DNA of 64,000 nt from assembly GCA_030154265.1 (NCBI GenBank), contig JASKKH010000003.1, positions 1-64,000 of the forward strand, in the 5' to 3' direction. This stretch comes from Clostridia bacterium. GTDB taxonomy: Bacteria > Bacillota > DSM-521 > Neomoorellales > Neomoorellaceae. The translations under genes and the position numbers were made by a program. Below the pieces are notes generated by a model. The model made no database searches and was not told the DNA's origin. It was given only the letters and a program-made list of their open reading frames with translations. This document shows, one piece after another, positions 26,242-35,058 of the stretch. Position 1 is the stretch's first letter. Each line of letters begins with the position of its first letter.

Positions 26242-26901
26242 ATGCGTTGGTTAGGTCATGCATCTTTTTATCTTGAAAGTCCAGAAGGGGTGAGGTTAGT
26301 AACCGATCCTTTTGGTCCTGAAGTTTTCCCGGTACCTTCTGTTAATGCTGATATAGTAACTATTTCCCATGAACATTTTGATCACAACCATTTAGATGGG
26401 ATTAAGGGAGAACCACAGGTATGGAGGGGCTTAACCCCCGATGGAGCGGATTGGGAAAATTTCGATAAGAGTTTTAAAGATATACATGCCTACACGGTAC
26501 CTGCATACCATGATAAGAATGAAGGTAGTCAAAGAGGCAAAAATGCTGTCTTTGTATTAGAAATGGGAGATATGCGTCTGGTACATCTTGGAGACCTGGG
26601 ACATTTATTAAATGAAGAGCAGGTTAAACAGATTGGCCGGGTTGATTTACTGATGCTACCAGTAGGCGGTTATTTTACAATTGATGCAGAAGAGGCCTGG
26701 CAAATTATTGAGGCATTAAAACCCAAGGTTATAGTGCCTATGCACTATTTAGTAGAAGGAATGGAAAATTTCCCTATTGCTGGTGTTGATAATTTTTTAG
26801 GTGATCGTAAAAATGTACGGCATTTTGAAGAAATTGATTTATCTTCAGTAAAATTACCAGAGCAGCAGGAAATATGGGTGTTTGAAAGAAGTAAATCATA
26901 A
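26242..26901 (+). CDS. MBL-fold metal-dependent hydrolase
   Basis: A 219-residue metallo-beta-lactamase-fold protein of the UlaG-like/UPF0173 type. The metal motif is HEHFDH (His43, His45, Asp47, His48), and further ligand regions are VHLGDLGHLL and VPMHY. The ATG at 26242 is chosen because TGGGAGG lies before it and the fold starts at once (MRWLGHASFYLE). The upstream ATG at 26179 lies on the promoter. The substrate is unknown. A terminator follows. Confidence 0.88.
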   Translation: MRWLGHASFYLESPEGVRLVTDPFGPEVFPVPSVNADIVTISHEHFDHNHLDGIKGEPQVWRGLTPDGADWENFDKSFKDIHAYTVPAYHDKNEGSQRGKNAVFVLEMGDMRLVHLGDLGHLLNEEQVKQIGRVDLLMLPVGGYFTIDAEEAWQIIEALKPKVIVPMHYLVEGMENFPIAGVDNFLGDRKNVRHFEEIDLSSVKLPEQQEIWVFERSKS

Positions 26902-26911
26902 ATAAAATACC

Positions 26912-26937
26912 AACCGGGTTAAAGACCCGGTTTTTAA
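26912..26937 (+). terminator. Terminator after the MBL-fold gene
   Basis: AACCGGGT (26912-26919) pairs with ACCCGGTT (26925-26932) around a 5-base loop, and further T residues follow. It lies 10 bases after the stop codon. Confidence 0.9.
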
Positions 26938-26979
26938 TTTCAACTTCCCTTTTAATTGTGGTGATAATGTGGTGATATT

Positions 26980-27561
26980 ATGACTGAACGAAATGACTCC
27001 TACTTTACAGTTGCTGAAGAAGCCATAAATGAAATAAAAATTGAACGGTCCCGTTTTATCGGGCACTGTAAAGAAGTGGATAGTGAAGAAGAAGCAAAAG
27101 AATTTATAAATTTAATTTCGACGGAACACCGACAAGCTAACCATAATTGTTTTGCCTATAAATTGGGCTGGGGGAAAACAGAATTAACGTATTACAGTGA
27201 TGACGGTGAGCCCAATGGAACGGGTGGAAGGCCTATCTTAGGGGCTATAAACAGTTTAGAATTAACTAATGTAGTAGTGGTGGTTACTCGTTACTTTGGT
27301 GGTAAAAAGTTAGGGGTTCGTGGCCTTATTGAGGCTTATGGTCAAGCAGCACGTCTGGCTTTAGAAAAAGCGAGAAAGGTAAAACGAGTTGTTACCCGGG
27401 AGTTAGAAGTGGTTTGTAATTACAGTGAACTCGATCGGATCTTATATATCGTTAATAAATATGGTGGTAAAGTCTTAAACTCGGATTATAGTTCTGATGT
27501 ACGTTTAAATATTGCATTACCTTTATCTGTATGGGAAGAAGTATCCCAATTGATTAAATAA
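26980..27561 (+). CDS. YigZ/IMPACT-family protein
   Basis: A 193-residue member of the YigZ/UPF0029 family, related to eukaryotic IMPACT. Signature stretches are SRFIGHCKEV, YYSDDGEPNGTGGRPIL and VTRYFGGKKLGVRGL near residues 75-118. A ferredoxin-like C-terminal domain (about 130-193) completes the usual two-domain form. Its role in bacteria is unresolved; ribosome- or proline-peptide-related functions have been proposed. The ribosome site (GGTGAT) is weak. Confidence 0.92.
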   Translation: MTERNDSYFTVAEEAINEIKIERSRFIGHCKEVDSEEEAKEFINLISTEHRQANHNCFAYKLGWGKTELTYYSDDGEPNGTGGRPILGAINSLELTNVVVVVTRYFGGKKLGVRGLIEAYGQAARLALEKARKVKRVVTRELEVVCNYSELDRILYIVNKYGGKVLNSDYSSDVRLNIALPLSVWEEVSQLIK

Positions 27562-27640
27562 AAATAAAAAATAACTCGTTGCAAGTTTTAGGCCTATTCT
27601 TGCCAAACTAATGAAAACAGGGCAGGAAAGGTGTTAATTA

Positions 27641-28258
27641 ATGAAGCAAATTATTGACTTTATATTGACTCTTTATGAAAAAATATTAGGACGATTAAAA
27701 GAGACACGTTTAAGACATACTTGGTCCTTCATAAAAGATAAGTTAAAAAAACTGCCTGTACCTTTAAGGTGGCAGTTTTACACTATCACACTGATATTAG
27801 TGATAGGTATTTTTTCCGGTATTAGTAATTACTTAAATAAACAACCTAACAAACAACCCATTGTGCCACCGCCAGCAAAAAAAGAAATGCAGGTTCCTTT
27901 AAAACAGGAAGAAAAGAACCTCTTGGCCCGTCTTGTAGCGGCAGAGGCACAAAATGAGCCCTATGTAGGGCAAGTGGCAGTTGTTGCTGTTGTCCTAAAC
28001 CGTTTAGAAAGCCCAGCTTTTCCGAACACTATTCCTGAAATTGTTTTTGAGCCTTGGGCTTTTGAAAGTGTTGCTAACGGTTTTATTTGGCAGGTTCCAA
28101 TAAAATCATCATACTACACTGCTGTTCAGGATGCCCTTAGCGGTTGGGATCCCAGTAACGGTGCCCTTTATTTTTTTAATCCGGAAAAAGCTACTAGTGC
28201 CTGGATTTGGACTAGACCTCAAATAACTAAAATAGGGAATCATATTTTTACTTACTAG
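27641..28258 (+). CDS. SleB/CwlJ-like cell wall hydrolase
   Basis: Has the hydrolase fold of spore-cortex lytic enzymes. The basic N-terminus (about residues 1-45) precedes one membrane helix (about 46-66). The catalytic domain (about 88-205) begins LLARLVAAEAQNEPYVGQVA, the usual site of the catalytic Glu, and includes AVVLNRLESPAFPNTI and GALYFFNPEKA. Such enzymes cut cortex peptidoglycan during germination or act in vegetative walls. The short length and membrane anchor leave the exact role open. Confidence 0.88.
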   Translation: MKQIIDFILTLYEKILGRLKETRLRHTWSFIKDKLKKLPVPLRWQFYTITLILVIGIFSGISNYLNKQPNKQPIVPPPAKKEMQVPLKQEEKNLLARLVAAEAQNEPYVGQVAVVAVVLNRLESPAFPNTIPEIVFEPWAFESVANGFIWQVPIKSSYYTAVQDALSGWDPSNGALYFFNPEKATSAWIWTRPQITKIGNHIFTY

Positions 28259-28327
28259 TTATGATTCTATCTATGATTTATTTAGGTTTCACTAGCTATA
28301 ATTTTAACTATGATTTATTTAGATTTT
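28254..28327. repeat. 37-base imperfect tandem duplication between convergent genes
   Basis: Unit 1 (28254-28290) and unit 2 (28291-28327) both begin ACTAG and share CTATGATTTATTTAG, with a handful of differences. Unit 1 includes the stop of the SleB-like gene and unit 2 includes the last codons and stop of cinA on the other strand. Confidence 0.75.
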
Positions 28328-29546
28328 TCCAAAGCAGATATAATGCATTTTGGGAGGACTGCCACTTTATAATTTCTCTTTGACCGGCAAATAGGTTCTT
28401 TTTAACAAACAACTTTCCTTTGTAATCAAGACCAATGTAAACTAGCCCAACAGGTTTTTGAGGACTCCCACCACCAGGTCCTGCAATACCGGTTATGCCA
28501 ATACCTATATCTGCTCCCATGACGTTACGGATTCCTGTAGCCATAGCTTCGGCAACATCGGGACTGACTGCTCCTTTAGCTTTTAAAATATAAGGGTCTA
28601 CACCTAATAAATTGATTTTAGCCTCGTTACTGTATGTTATCATGCCGCCAAGAAAATAACTGGAACTTCCAGAAATGTTTGTTATACGATTGGCCACAAG
28701 TCCTCCAGTACAAGATTCAGCTGTGGCTAAAGTAAGATTTTTCTCAGCAAGCAGCTTACCAACAATGCCTTCCAAAGTATCATCATCAGTTCCAAAAATA
28801 AAGTCCTTTAGCCTTTGCCTAATTTCTTTTTCAAGTGGGGTAATCATTTCTTTAGCTTTTTCTGGACTGTTTGCTCTGGCGGTGATGCGTAGAATAACTT
28901 GCCCTGGCTTTGACAGTGGAGCCACAGTGGGGTTTTGGCCATGAAGGAGGTCTTTGACCGTTTTTTCTACAGCAGACTCACCAATATTAGTCATTTTAAG
29001 GATTCTGGAAAGAATAATCTCTTTTTTGTTATTATGCAATTGTAAAAGGGGAAGTACTTGTTCAGTTACCATTAATTTAAATTCATGAGGTGGTCCTGGT
29101 AACAAAATATATCTTTTATTATCGTGTTCCAAAAAAATACCACAGGCAGTGCCAACAGGATTATTAAGAATTTTAGCTCCTTCAGGTACTAAAGCCTGTT
29201 TTAAATTATTACTTGTCATTAAAAGATCACGGGATTTAAAATACCGCTTTACGTTTTCTAAGGCTTCAGGGTGTTCAACCAGACGTAAATTTAGAGCTTC
29301 AGCAAGTGCTTCCCGGGATAGGTCATCTTCAGTGGGGCCAAGGCCACCACTGACAATAATTATATCAGCTTCCTTACGAGCGTTATTTATAGCTTGTTTA
29401 ATTCTTTCTAAATTATCACCAACGACCACTTGGCGATATAGACTTATTCCAGCAGCCGCCAGTTGTTCTCCAAGAAAGGCGGCATTTGTATTAGTTATTT
29501 GTCCCAAGAGCATTTCTGTTCCTGTAAAAATGGCCTCGGCATGCAT
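28308..29546 (-). CDS. cinA: CinA: nicotinamide-nucleotide amidohydrolase / damage-inducible protein
   Basis: A 412-residue two-domain protein. The N-terminal MoCF/MogA-like domain (about 1-170; EAIFTGTEMLLGQITNTNAA, VSGGLGPTEDDLS) is the ADP-ribose/NMN pyrophosphatase-type part. The C-terminal PncC domain (about 250-412; TLATAESCTGGLVANRIT, GITGIAGPGGGSPQKPVGLVYIG) deamidates NMN in pyridine nucleotide recycling. Full length and apparently intact. It often lies near recA in Firmicutes, but not within this window. Confidence 0.95.
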   Translation of the reverse strand: MHAEAIFTGTEMLLGQITNTNAAFLGEQLAAAGISLYRQVVVGDNLERIKQAINNARKEADIIIVSGGLGPTEDDLSREALAEALNLRLVEHPEALENVKRYFKSRDLLMTSNNLKQALVPEGAKILNNPVGTACGIFLEHDNKRYILLPGPPHEFKLMVTEQVLPLLQLHNNKKEIILSRILKMTNIGESAVEKTVKDLLHGQNPTVAPLSKPGQVILRITARANSPEKAKEMITPLEKEIRQRLKDFIFGTDDDTLEGIVGKLLAEKNLTLATAESCTGGLVANRITNISGSSSYFLGGMITYSNEAKINLLGVDPYILKAKGAVSPDVAEAMATGIRNVMGADIGIGITGIAGPGGGSPQKPVGLVYIGLDYKGKLFVKKNLFAGQREIIKWQSSQNALYLLWKNLNKS

Positions 29547-29569
29547 AAAAATTCGTCTCCGAATTAAGA

Positions 29570-29599
29570 AAATAAAAAGCGCCCTATACTACGGCGCTT
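29570..29599 (-). terminator. Terminator of the small His/Gly-rich gene
   Basis: On the minus strand AAGCGCC pairs with GGCGCTT (plus-strand arms 29593-29599 and 29577-29583), and TTTATTTTC follows. The stem overlaps the stop codon of the gene at 29584-29736 and ends about 24 bases before the cinA start, separating the two genes. Confidence 0.75.
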
Positions 29600-29736
29600 A
29601 TACTAGCAGTTTCACGGTTTCCTTCTCCATGGCCGCTGCCATGTCCACCCCCATGTCCACCTAAACTGTTAACAGATGTAACAAAAATACCTACGGTCAA
29701 CCATCCAACTAAAAATAAAATAACTTTCCAATTCAT
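29584..29736 (-). CDS. Small exported or membrane-anchored His/Gly-rich protein, 50 aa
   Basis: The frame starts MNWKVILFLVGWLTVGIFV, a strong hydrophobic segment. It continues with a short Gly-His stretch (GGHGGGHGSGHGEG) and ends ISAVV. The four regularly spaced His residues could bind metal ions outside the membrane. A ribosome site (AAAGG) is present but about 14 bases from the ATG. A terminator hairpin placed exactly at the stop codon supports a real gene. No family recognised. Confidence 0.6.
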   Translation of the reverse strand: MNWKVILFLVGWLTVGIFVTSVNSLGGHGGGHGSGHGEGNRETASISAVV

Positions 29737-29850
29737 ATTAAAACACCAGACCTTTCTTTTAAAAAACTTGTCCTAAATGTACAAAATATAAACCTATATG
29801 AATGAAGACAATATGTTATACAAAAATAGTATACCAAGGCTTTTTACCAG

Positions 29851-29879
29851 TTGCAATGACTATAATGTAGCTTTATAAT
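29851..29879 (+). promoter_or_regulatory. Sigma-A type promoter of htrA
   Basis: TTGCAA (29851-29856) and TATAAT (29874-29879) are separated by exactly 17 bases, about 140 bases upstream of the htrA start. This is the best housekeeping promoter match I found in the window. Confidence 0.65.
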
Positions 29880-30016
29880 TTTTGATAGAATAAAGGTGAC
29901 GATATCCTAAGATTTAATTTAATCATTTGTAGTAGTTTTAAGACATTTCCAAGTTTTTGCCTGATATACTTATAATTACCATAAATAGTTATTATCCTGA
30001 GATAGGAGGTATAGCA

Positions 30017-31177
30017 GTGTGGTCTAAAGCCGGAAGGACTAATATATCGATTTTATTAGTAATATTAGTTTTCCTTACAGGGGTAGCGGCGACTGTTGGT
30101 TTTTATAATATAACAGGTGCGATAGCTACTCCCCAACAAAGCTATCTAAGTGCCAATGATAGTAATCAACCTGCCTCAATTAGTATTCCAAGTAATTTAG
30201 GTCCAGGAACTATTGCAGACATTGTTGATAAAGTTGGACCAGCGGTGGTTCGGATAGACACAGTAACTGAAACTCGCGTAGAGAGTCCCTTTGATGATCC
30301 ATTCTTCCGCCAATTTTTTGGCGAAGAATTTGATTTTGGTCCCAGAGAACAACGAAGCTTAGGATCGGGTTTCATCATTTCTAAAGATGGATATATATTA
30401 ACCAATCAACATGTTATAGAAGGAGCTAAGGAGGTTAAAGTAACTCTTGTAGGTTATGATAAACCTATTGATGCCCGAATCGTTGGTGCCGATAGATCAT
30501 TAGATTTGGCTATTCTTAAAATAAATACCAGCAAAAGTCTTCCATTTTTAAAGCTTGGTGATGTAGATAAGGTTAGAGTTGGTGACTGGGCTATAGCTAT
30601 TGGCAATCCCAATGGGCTTGATCATACCGTGACGGTAGGGGTTATTAGTGCCAAAGGTCGCCCGATAGACATTGAAAATCGTCACTATGAAAATTTATTG
30701 CAAACAGATGCCTCTATTAATCCTGGTAACAGCGGTGGTCCGTTACTAAATCTTAAAGGTGAAGTGATTGGTATCAACACTGCAGTTAATGTTGGGGCTC
30801 AAGGTATCGGCTTTGCTATTCCAAGCAGTACGGTACAGCCTGTTCTTAATGATTTAATGACAAAAGGGAAAATTGCCCGCCCCTGGATGGGTGTTGGCTT
30901 AAATCAGGTCACACCTGATGTAGCTGAAATACTTGGTCTTGGAAAAAATAAAGGTGCTCTAATAACCAAGGTGGTACCTGGTAGTCCGGCAGCAAGGGCC
31001 GGTATCCAGAAGTATGATATTGTCTTGGAGTTTAATGGTCAAACAGTTAAGGATCCCAATGACTTGGTATCCAAGGTTCAAGCCCTAAAGATTGGCCAGT
31101 CGGTTAAACTTAAGGTTTTCCGCCGTGGTAAGATAATAGATATTAACCTGGTTTTAGGTGAGAAGCCATCAGAATAG
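30017..31177 (+). CDS. htrA: HtrA/DegP-type serine protease
   Basis: A membrane-anchored trypsin-like protease for misfolded exported proteins. GTG at 30017 is used because AGGAGG lies 7 bases before it; the longer frame from 29957 overlaps that site. A single N-terminal anchor helix (about residues 10-30) is followed by the protease domain with His132 (TNQHVIEGA), Asp163 (SLDLAILKI) and Ser239 (NPGNSGGPLL). One PDZ domain follows (about 285-386). A terminator follows the gene. Confidence 0.94.
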   Translation: MWSKAGRTNISILLVILVFLTGVAATVGFYNITGAIATPQQSYLSANDSNQPASISIPSNLGPGTIADIVDKVGPAVVRIDTVTETRVESPFDDPFFRQFFGEEFDFGPREQRSLGSGFIISKDGYILTNQHVIEGAKEVKVTLVGYDKPIDARIVGADRSLDLAILKINTSKSLPFLKLGDVDKVRVGDWAIAIGNPNGLDHTVTVGVISAKGRPIDIENRHYENLLQTDASINPGNSGGPLLNLKGEVIGINTAVNVGAQGIGFAIPSSTVQPVLNDLMTKGKIARPWMGVGLNQVTPDVAEILGLGKNKGALITKVVPGSPAARAGIQKYDIVLEFNGQTVKDPNDLVSKVQALKIGQSVKLKVFRRGKIIDINLVLGEKPSE

Positions 31178-31200
31178 AAAGAATATATAGGGTATAAGAT

Positions 31201-31236
31201 AAACCTCGGGGTTTTACCCCGAGGTTTTATTTTATG
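31201..31236 (+). terminator. Terminator after htrA
   Basis: AAACCTCGGGGT (31201-31212) pairs with ACCCCGAGGTTT (31216-31227) around a 3-base loop, with a T-rich tail. Strong intrinsic terminator. Confidence 0.93.
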
Positions 31237-31379
31237 GTTCACAACATAAATTTTATTGCACAAAATGAAAGGGAGAAAATTCGACAATTAATAAAAATTT
31301 AAGGAACTAATTACTTAAGTTATGGTTTAATATATATATAGATAATAGTTTAAGTTTTAACAAAGGAGAGACTGCCCCA

Positions 31380-32321
31380 GTGGGAAAACAATCAAAGGCC
31401 AATGAGTGTCAGGGCTGGCTGAAAGCACTACTAAAAGCAGAGCAATTTACCTTTGCACTTCTAGTTTTAATAGTTATTTTAGCTTCTGGTGGTGAATCCT
31501 GGGGTTTACCTCGTTCCGGGGCAGAGCCTATAAAAAATTATCAAGTATCTGTTGTTAATGCCGATAATAATAAGATGGTGGTAGAAGAACCTTCTAAATC
31601 CGTTCCTGTAGGAGAGGCTCCAAAACCTTCTGGCGAAATAACCAAACCTGAAGAAACGCCTGAACCTGAAGAGACAGAACAACCTGAAGAAACGACTAAA
31701 CCTTCTGGGCCGAAAGTATGGCATAAAAAGATTATAAGACAATTTCCGGGGGCTGGTCATAAAGTAGCTATAACTTTTGATGATGGACCTCGTCCAGAAT
31801 GGACAGAACGTTATCTTAGGGTTTTAGAAGCCAAAGGAGCCCGGGCGACTTTTTTTGTTGTTGGAGCACAGGCCCCAAAAAATGCCGATTTGGTAAGGGC
31901 TATATTGGCTTCTGGGAATGAAGTTGGTAACCATTCATGGAGTCACTCTTTTCTTGGAAAAGTACCTGAGGACGTGGTAAGAGCTGATATAAGTAAATCC
32001 ATGGAAGTCCTCGAAAAAATTACCGGACAACCTATTAAATATTTCCGACCTCCATATGGTTCTATAAGTCCCCAATTAGTTGCTGCTGCTGAAAGCCTAG
32101 GGGTAAAAACCGTCACCTGGAGTATTGACCCTCGTGACTGGGCAAAACCGTTGCCTGAAAAAATAGTTAATCATGTTATGAACCGTGTGCAAAATGGCAG
32201 TATAATTCTACTTCATGAAGGGCATCCGGGAACTTTAGTAGCTCTGCCTCTACTAATAAATAAATTACAGGAAAAGGGTTATGAGTTGGTAACTTTATCA
32301 GAGTTACTTAGTGGTCAATAA
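31380..32321 (+). CDS. Exported polysaccharide deacetylase (NodB/PdaA-like)
   Basis: A cell-wall or surface-polysaccharide deacetylase of 313 residues. A membrane segment (about residues 20-42) is followed by a Pro/Glu/Thr linker with PEE-type repeats (about 75-115). The NodB domain (about 125-313) carries TFDDGP with catalytic Asp, the metal-binding HSWSH motif, RPPYG and a final LLHEG His. GTG start with AAAGGAG 9 bases before it. Substrate (peptidoglycan N-acetyl groups or other glycans) not decided. Confidence 0.92.
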   Translation: MGKQSKANECQGWLKALLKAEQFTFALLVLIVILASGGESWGLPRSGAEPIKNYQVSVVNADNNKMVVEEPSKSVPVGEAPKPSGEITKPEETPEPEETEQPEETTKPSGPKVWHKKIIRQFPGAGHKVAITFDDGPRPEWTERYLRVLEAKGARATFFVVGAQAPKNADLVRAILASGNEVGNHSWSHSFLGKVPEDVVRADISKSMEVLEKITGQPIKYFRPPYGSISPQLVAAAESLGVKTVTWSIDPRDWAKPLPEKIVNHVMNRVQNGSIILLHEGHPGTLVALPLLINKLQEKGYELVTLSELLSGQ

Positions 32322-32349
32322 TTATAAATCAATCTTTAAGGAACGAACT

Positions 32350-32380
32350 AAAAATTCTCTAAAAAAGGGATTTTTTGTTT
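32350..32380 (+). terminator. Terminator after the deacetylase
   Basis: AAAAATTCTC (32350-32359) pairs, with G-T wobbles, to GGGATTTTTT (32367-32376), followed by GTTT. The stem is AT-rich and weak, but the placement before the chemotaxis operon is sensible. Confidence 0.55.
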
Positions 32381-32426
32381 AATGGATTAATTTAAATCTA
32401 TAAAAGAATGGAAAGGCGGGATTTTT

Positions 32427-32924
32427 ATGGCAACGGAAAAAGAAAAAATAGCAAAAGAAGAAATTCAGTTAGTAGTTTTTAGACTTGCCAATGAAACTTA
32501 TGGGGTTGATATAAATCACGTTCAGGAAATTATTCGTATGCAAGACATTACAGAAATCCCGAGGACTCCGGATTTTATCGAAGGCGTAATTAATTTACGT
32601 GGTCGCATTATTCCTGTGATTGACTTACACAAACGTTTTGGTTTACCAGAGGCCGAAACAAACAGTAATACTCGCATTATGGTAGTTGAATTAGAAAAAG
32701 TTACAGTCGGTATGATCGTAGATTCTGTTTCTGAGGTTTTAAGAATGCCTACTACAAGCATTGAACCCCCACCGTCTATGATTAACGGCATAGATGTCGC
32801 CTATCTAAAAGGTGTTGGGAAATGGGAGGATAATCGGTTAATTATCTTGCTCGATTTAGAACGTGTCTTAAAAGAAAGAGAGCAACGTCAATTAGAGCAA
32901 GAAGTAGCTGTTGGGGAGGATTAA
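32427..32924 (+). CDS. cheW: Chemotaxis coupling protein CheW
   Basis: A 165-residue CheW domain that bridges chemoreceptors and CheA. It shows FRLANETYGVDINHVQEII, PDFIEGVINLRGRIIPVIDL and the NRLIILLDLERVL ending typical of the family. It is followed directly by cheA (ATG one base past the cheW stop), so the two are probably translated together. Confidence 0.94.
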   Translation: MATEKEKIAKEEIQLVVFRLANETYGVDINHVQEIIRMQDITEIPRTPDFIEGVINLRGRIIPVIDLHKRFGLPEAETNSNTRIMVVELEKVTVGMIVDSVSEVLRMPTTSIEPPPSMINGIDVAYLKGVGKWEDNRLIILLDLERVLKEREQRQLEQEVAVGED

Positions 32925-32925
32925 A

Positions 32926-35058
32926 ATGAGTGACCTCGATATGTCTCAATATTTGGGTGTGTTCATTGATGAGGCAGAAGAACAAATCCAACAGTTGGAT
33001 GAAACTATCGTGCAATTGGAAAAAAAACCTGATGATTTGGGGTTATTAAATACCATATTTAGGGCAGCTCATACTTTAAAAGGGGCTGCTGCTTCTATGG
33101 GTTTTGATAAATTATCAACCCTTACCCATCGTATGGAAAATGTTCTTGATAACTTGCGTGCGGGCAAGTTATTACTTTCTGAATATATAATTGATATTCT
33201 TTTGGCTAGCCTTGATAAGATGAAAGACCTAAAAGAAAATATAATTGCCACAGGTACTGATCAAGGGGAAATAGATAATATAGTTGCTGATTTAGAAAAT
33301 ATTCTCAGCGGCTCGATAGATAATGTTTCTCAGCCCCAAAAAATAACACAAGATAACCTTGAGCTAGATGAGGTTGAAAAAAATGTTATCAGGTCCGCTG
33401 AAGTAAAGGGCTATAATGCATATGAGATTAAAATAGTACTTGAACCGGACTGCCAGATGAAATCGGCTCGGGTTTATTTAATATTTAATAATCTAAAAGA
33501 GCAAGGAGAAGTTATTAAGAGTATCCCCCATACAAGGGATTTGGAAAAGGAAAATTTCGACGATACTTTTACCTTGGTTTTTGTTAGTCCTGAGGATATT
33601 GATATCTTAACAAATATCATTAAATCCATATCGGAAATTAAAGAGGTAAAGATAACTCCGATTCATCTTGAAGGAAATAAGGAAGAAAATAAAGAACAAG
33701 ATAAAAAAGAAGAGGCTGTCTATAAAACAGGTTCAGAGCAGAAAGACGATAAAGTCAAAACAGATAAAAAAGTTAAGGGACTTAAAGTAAGGCAAACCGT
33801 TCGGGTTGATGTTCAGCGTTTGGAAACCCTTATGAACCTTGTTGGAGAGTTAGTTATCGATAGAACCCGCCTTTTAGATATTGGTAACGGACTCAAAGTT
33901 CGGATGAATACTAAAGAATATTTCAAAACGTTAAATAATGATGGCAACAATATAAAATCAGATTTATCTGGTAATGAGGATTTGTTAGATTCTTTGGAAG
34001 AAGTGTCACTTCATATTGGCAGGATTACTTCCGACTTGCAGGAAGAAATAATGAAGGCCCGTATGTTTCCCATAGACCAGGTTTTCAATCGTTTCCCTCG
34101 CATGGTTAGGAATTTAGCTCAAAAAGCAGGTAAAGAAATTGAATTTAATATTGAAGGACGGGAAACTGAACTGGATCGTACGGTCATAGAGGAAATTGGA
34201 GACCCATTAATCCATCTATTACGTAATGCAATTGACCATGGAATAGAAACTCCTGAGGAAAGACTTAGTAAGGGTAAAGATCGTAAAGGTAAAATAAACC
34301 TTAAGGCATATCATCAAGAAAACCAAATTGTTATCACAGTTGAAGATGATGGTGCAGGGATTGATGCTGAAAAGATTAAAGCTAAAGCTATAGAGAAGGG
34401 ATTAATCTCTACTGATAATGCAGATAGATTAAGTCAATCTGAAGCATTAAATCTTATTTTTTTACCAGGATTTTCAACATCCCGGAAAATAACCGATGTT
34501 TCCGGCCGTGGCGTAGGCATGGATATTGTTAGAAACCACATTGAAAAAATAAACGGGACTATCGATATTTCTACGACTCCTGGCAAAGGAACCTGCTTTA
34601 TTATTAAGTTGCCTTTAACCCTTGCAATTAACCATTCCCTTCTAACTCGTGTTGGTAAAGGGGTTTATGCCTTTCCTCTTACCAATGTGGTAGAGATTAT
34701 CGATTTAAAAACAATTGAAATCCAAAAGGTCCAAGGTCGACAGGTAGCAGTTGTTCGGGGCCGGGTTCTGCCTCTTGTGTATCTTGGTCAGGCTTTGGGT
34801 GTAATTAATACTCCTCCCGAAAAGGAAAACCTTTTTGTTGTTATTGTCGGTTTGGTTGAAAAACAGGTTGGTTTCATTGTTGATAACCTGATTGGTGAAC
34901 AAGAAATAGTAATTAAATCACTTGGAAACTTCATAGGTAAAATATCAGGCATTGCTGGGGCAACAATTCTGGGTGACGGTAGTGTAGCCTTGATATTGGA
35001 CATCCAAAGCCTGATTAACCATTTAGGAGGAGAGTCGGGGCGTGACTTCGATAATTAA
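32926..35058 (+). CDS. cheA: Chemotaxis histidine kinase CheA
   Basis: A 710-residue kinase that phosphorylates CheY and CheB. ATG at 32926 follows GGGGAGGA; the in-frame TTG at 32911 lies in that site. The HPt domain has phospho-acceptor His49 in FRAAHTLKGAAASMGF. A CheY-binding segment (about 145-245), a Lys-rich linker, the dimerisation helices, and the ATP-binding domain (HLLRNAIDHGIETPEER, DDGAGID, GRGVGMDIV) follow. The C-terminal CheW-like regulatory domain runs from about 570. Confidence 0.95.
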   Translation: MSDLDMSQYLGVFIDEAEEQIQQLDETIVQLEKKPDDLGLLNTIFRAAHTLKGAAASMGFDKLSTLTHRMENVLDNLRAGKLLLSEYIIDILLASLDKMKDLKENIIATGTDQGEIDNIVADLENILSGSIDNVSQPQKITQDNLELDEVEKNVIRSAEVKGYNAYEIKIVLEPDCQMKSARVYLIFNNLKEQGEVIKSIPHTRDLEKENFDDTFTLVFVSPEDIDILTNIIKSISEIKEVKITPIHLEGNKEENKEQDKKEEAVYKTGSEQKDDKVKTDKKVKGLKVRQTVRVDVQRLETLMNLVGELVIDRTRLLDIGNGLKVRMNTKEYFKTLNNDGNNIKSDLSGNEDLLDSLEEVSLHIGRITSDLQEEIMKARMFPIDQVFNRFPRMVRNLAQKAGKEIEFNIEGRETELDRTVIEEIGDPLIHLLRNAIDHGIETPEERLSKGKDRKGKINLKAYHQENQIVITVEDDGAGIDAEKIKAKAIEKGLISTDNADRLSQSEALNLIFLPGFSTSRKITDVSGRGVGMDIVRNHIEKINGTIDISTTPGKGTCFIIKLPLTLAINHSLLTRVGKGVYAFPLTNVVEIIDLKTIEIQKVQGRQVAVVRGRVLPLVYLGQALGVINTPPEKENLFVVIVGLVEKQVGFIVDNLIGEQEIVIKSLGNFIGKISGIAGATILGDGSVALILDIQSLINHLGGESGRDFDN

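Noticed and set aside
29149-29664. 171-aa plus-strand ORF
   Set aside because: Antisense to the well-supported cinA and the small His-rich gene; no ribosome site and no recognisable motif.
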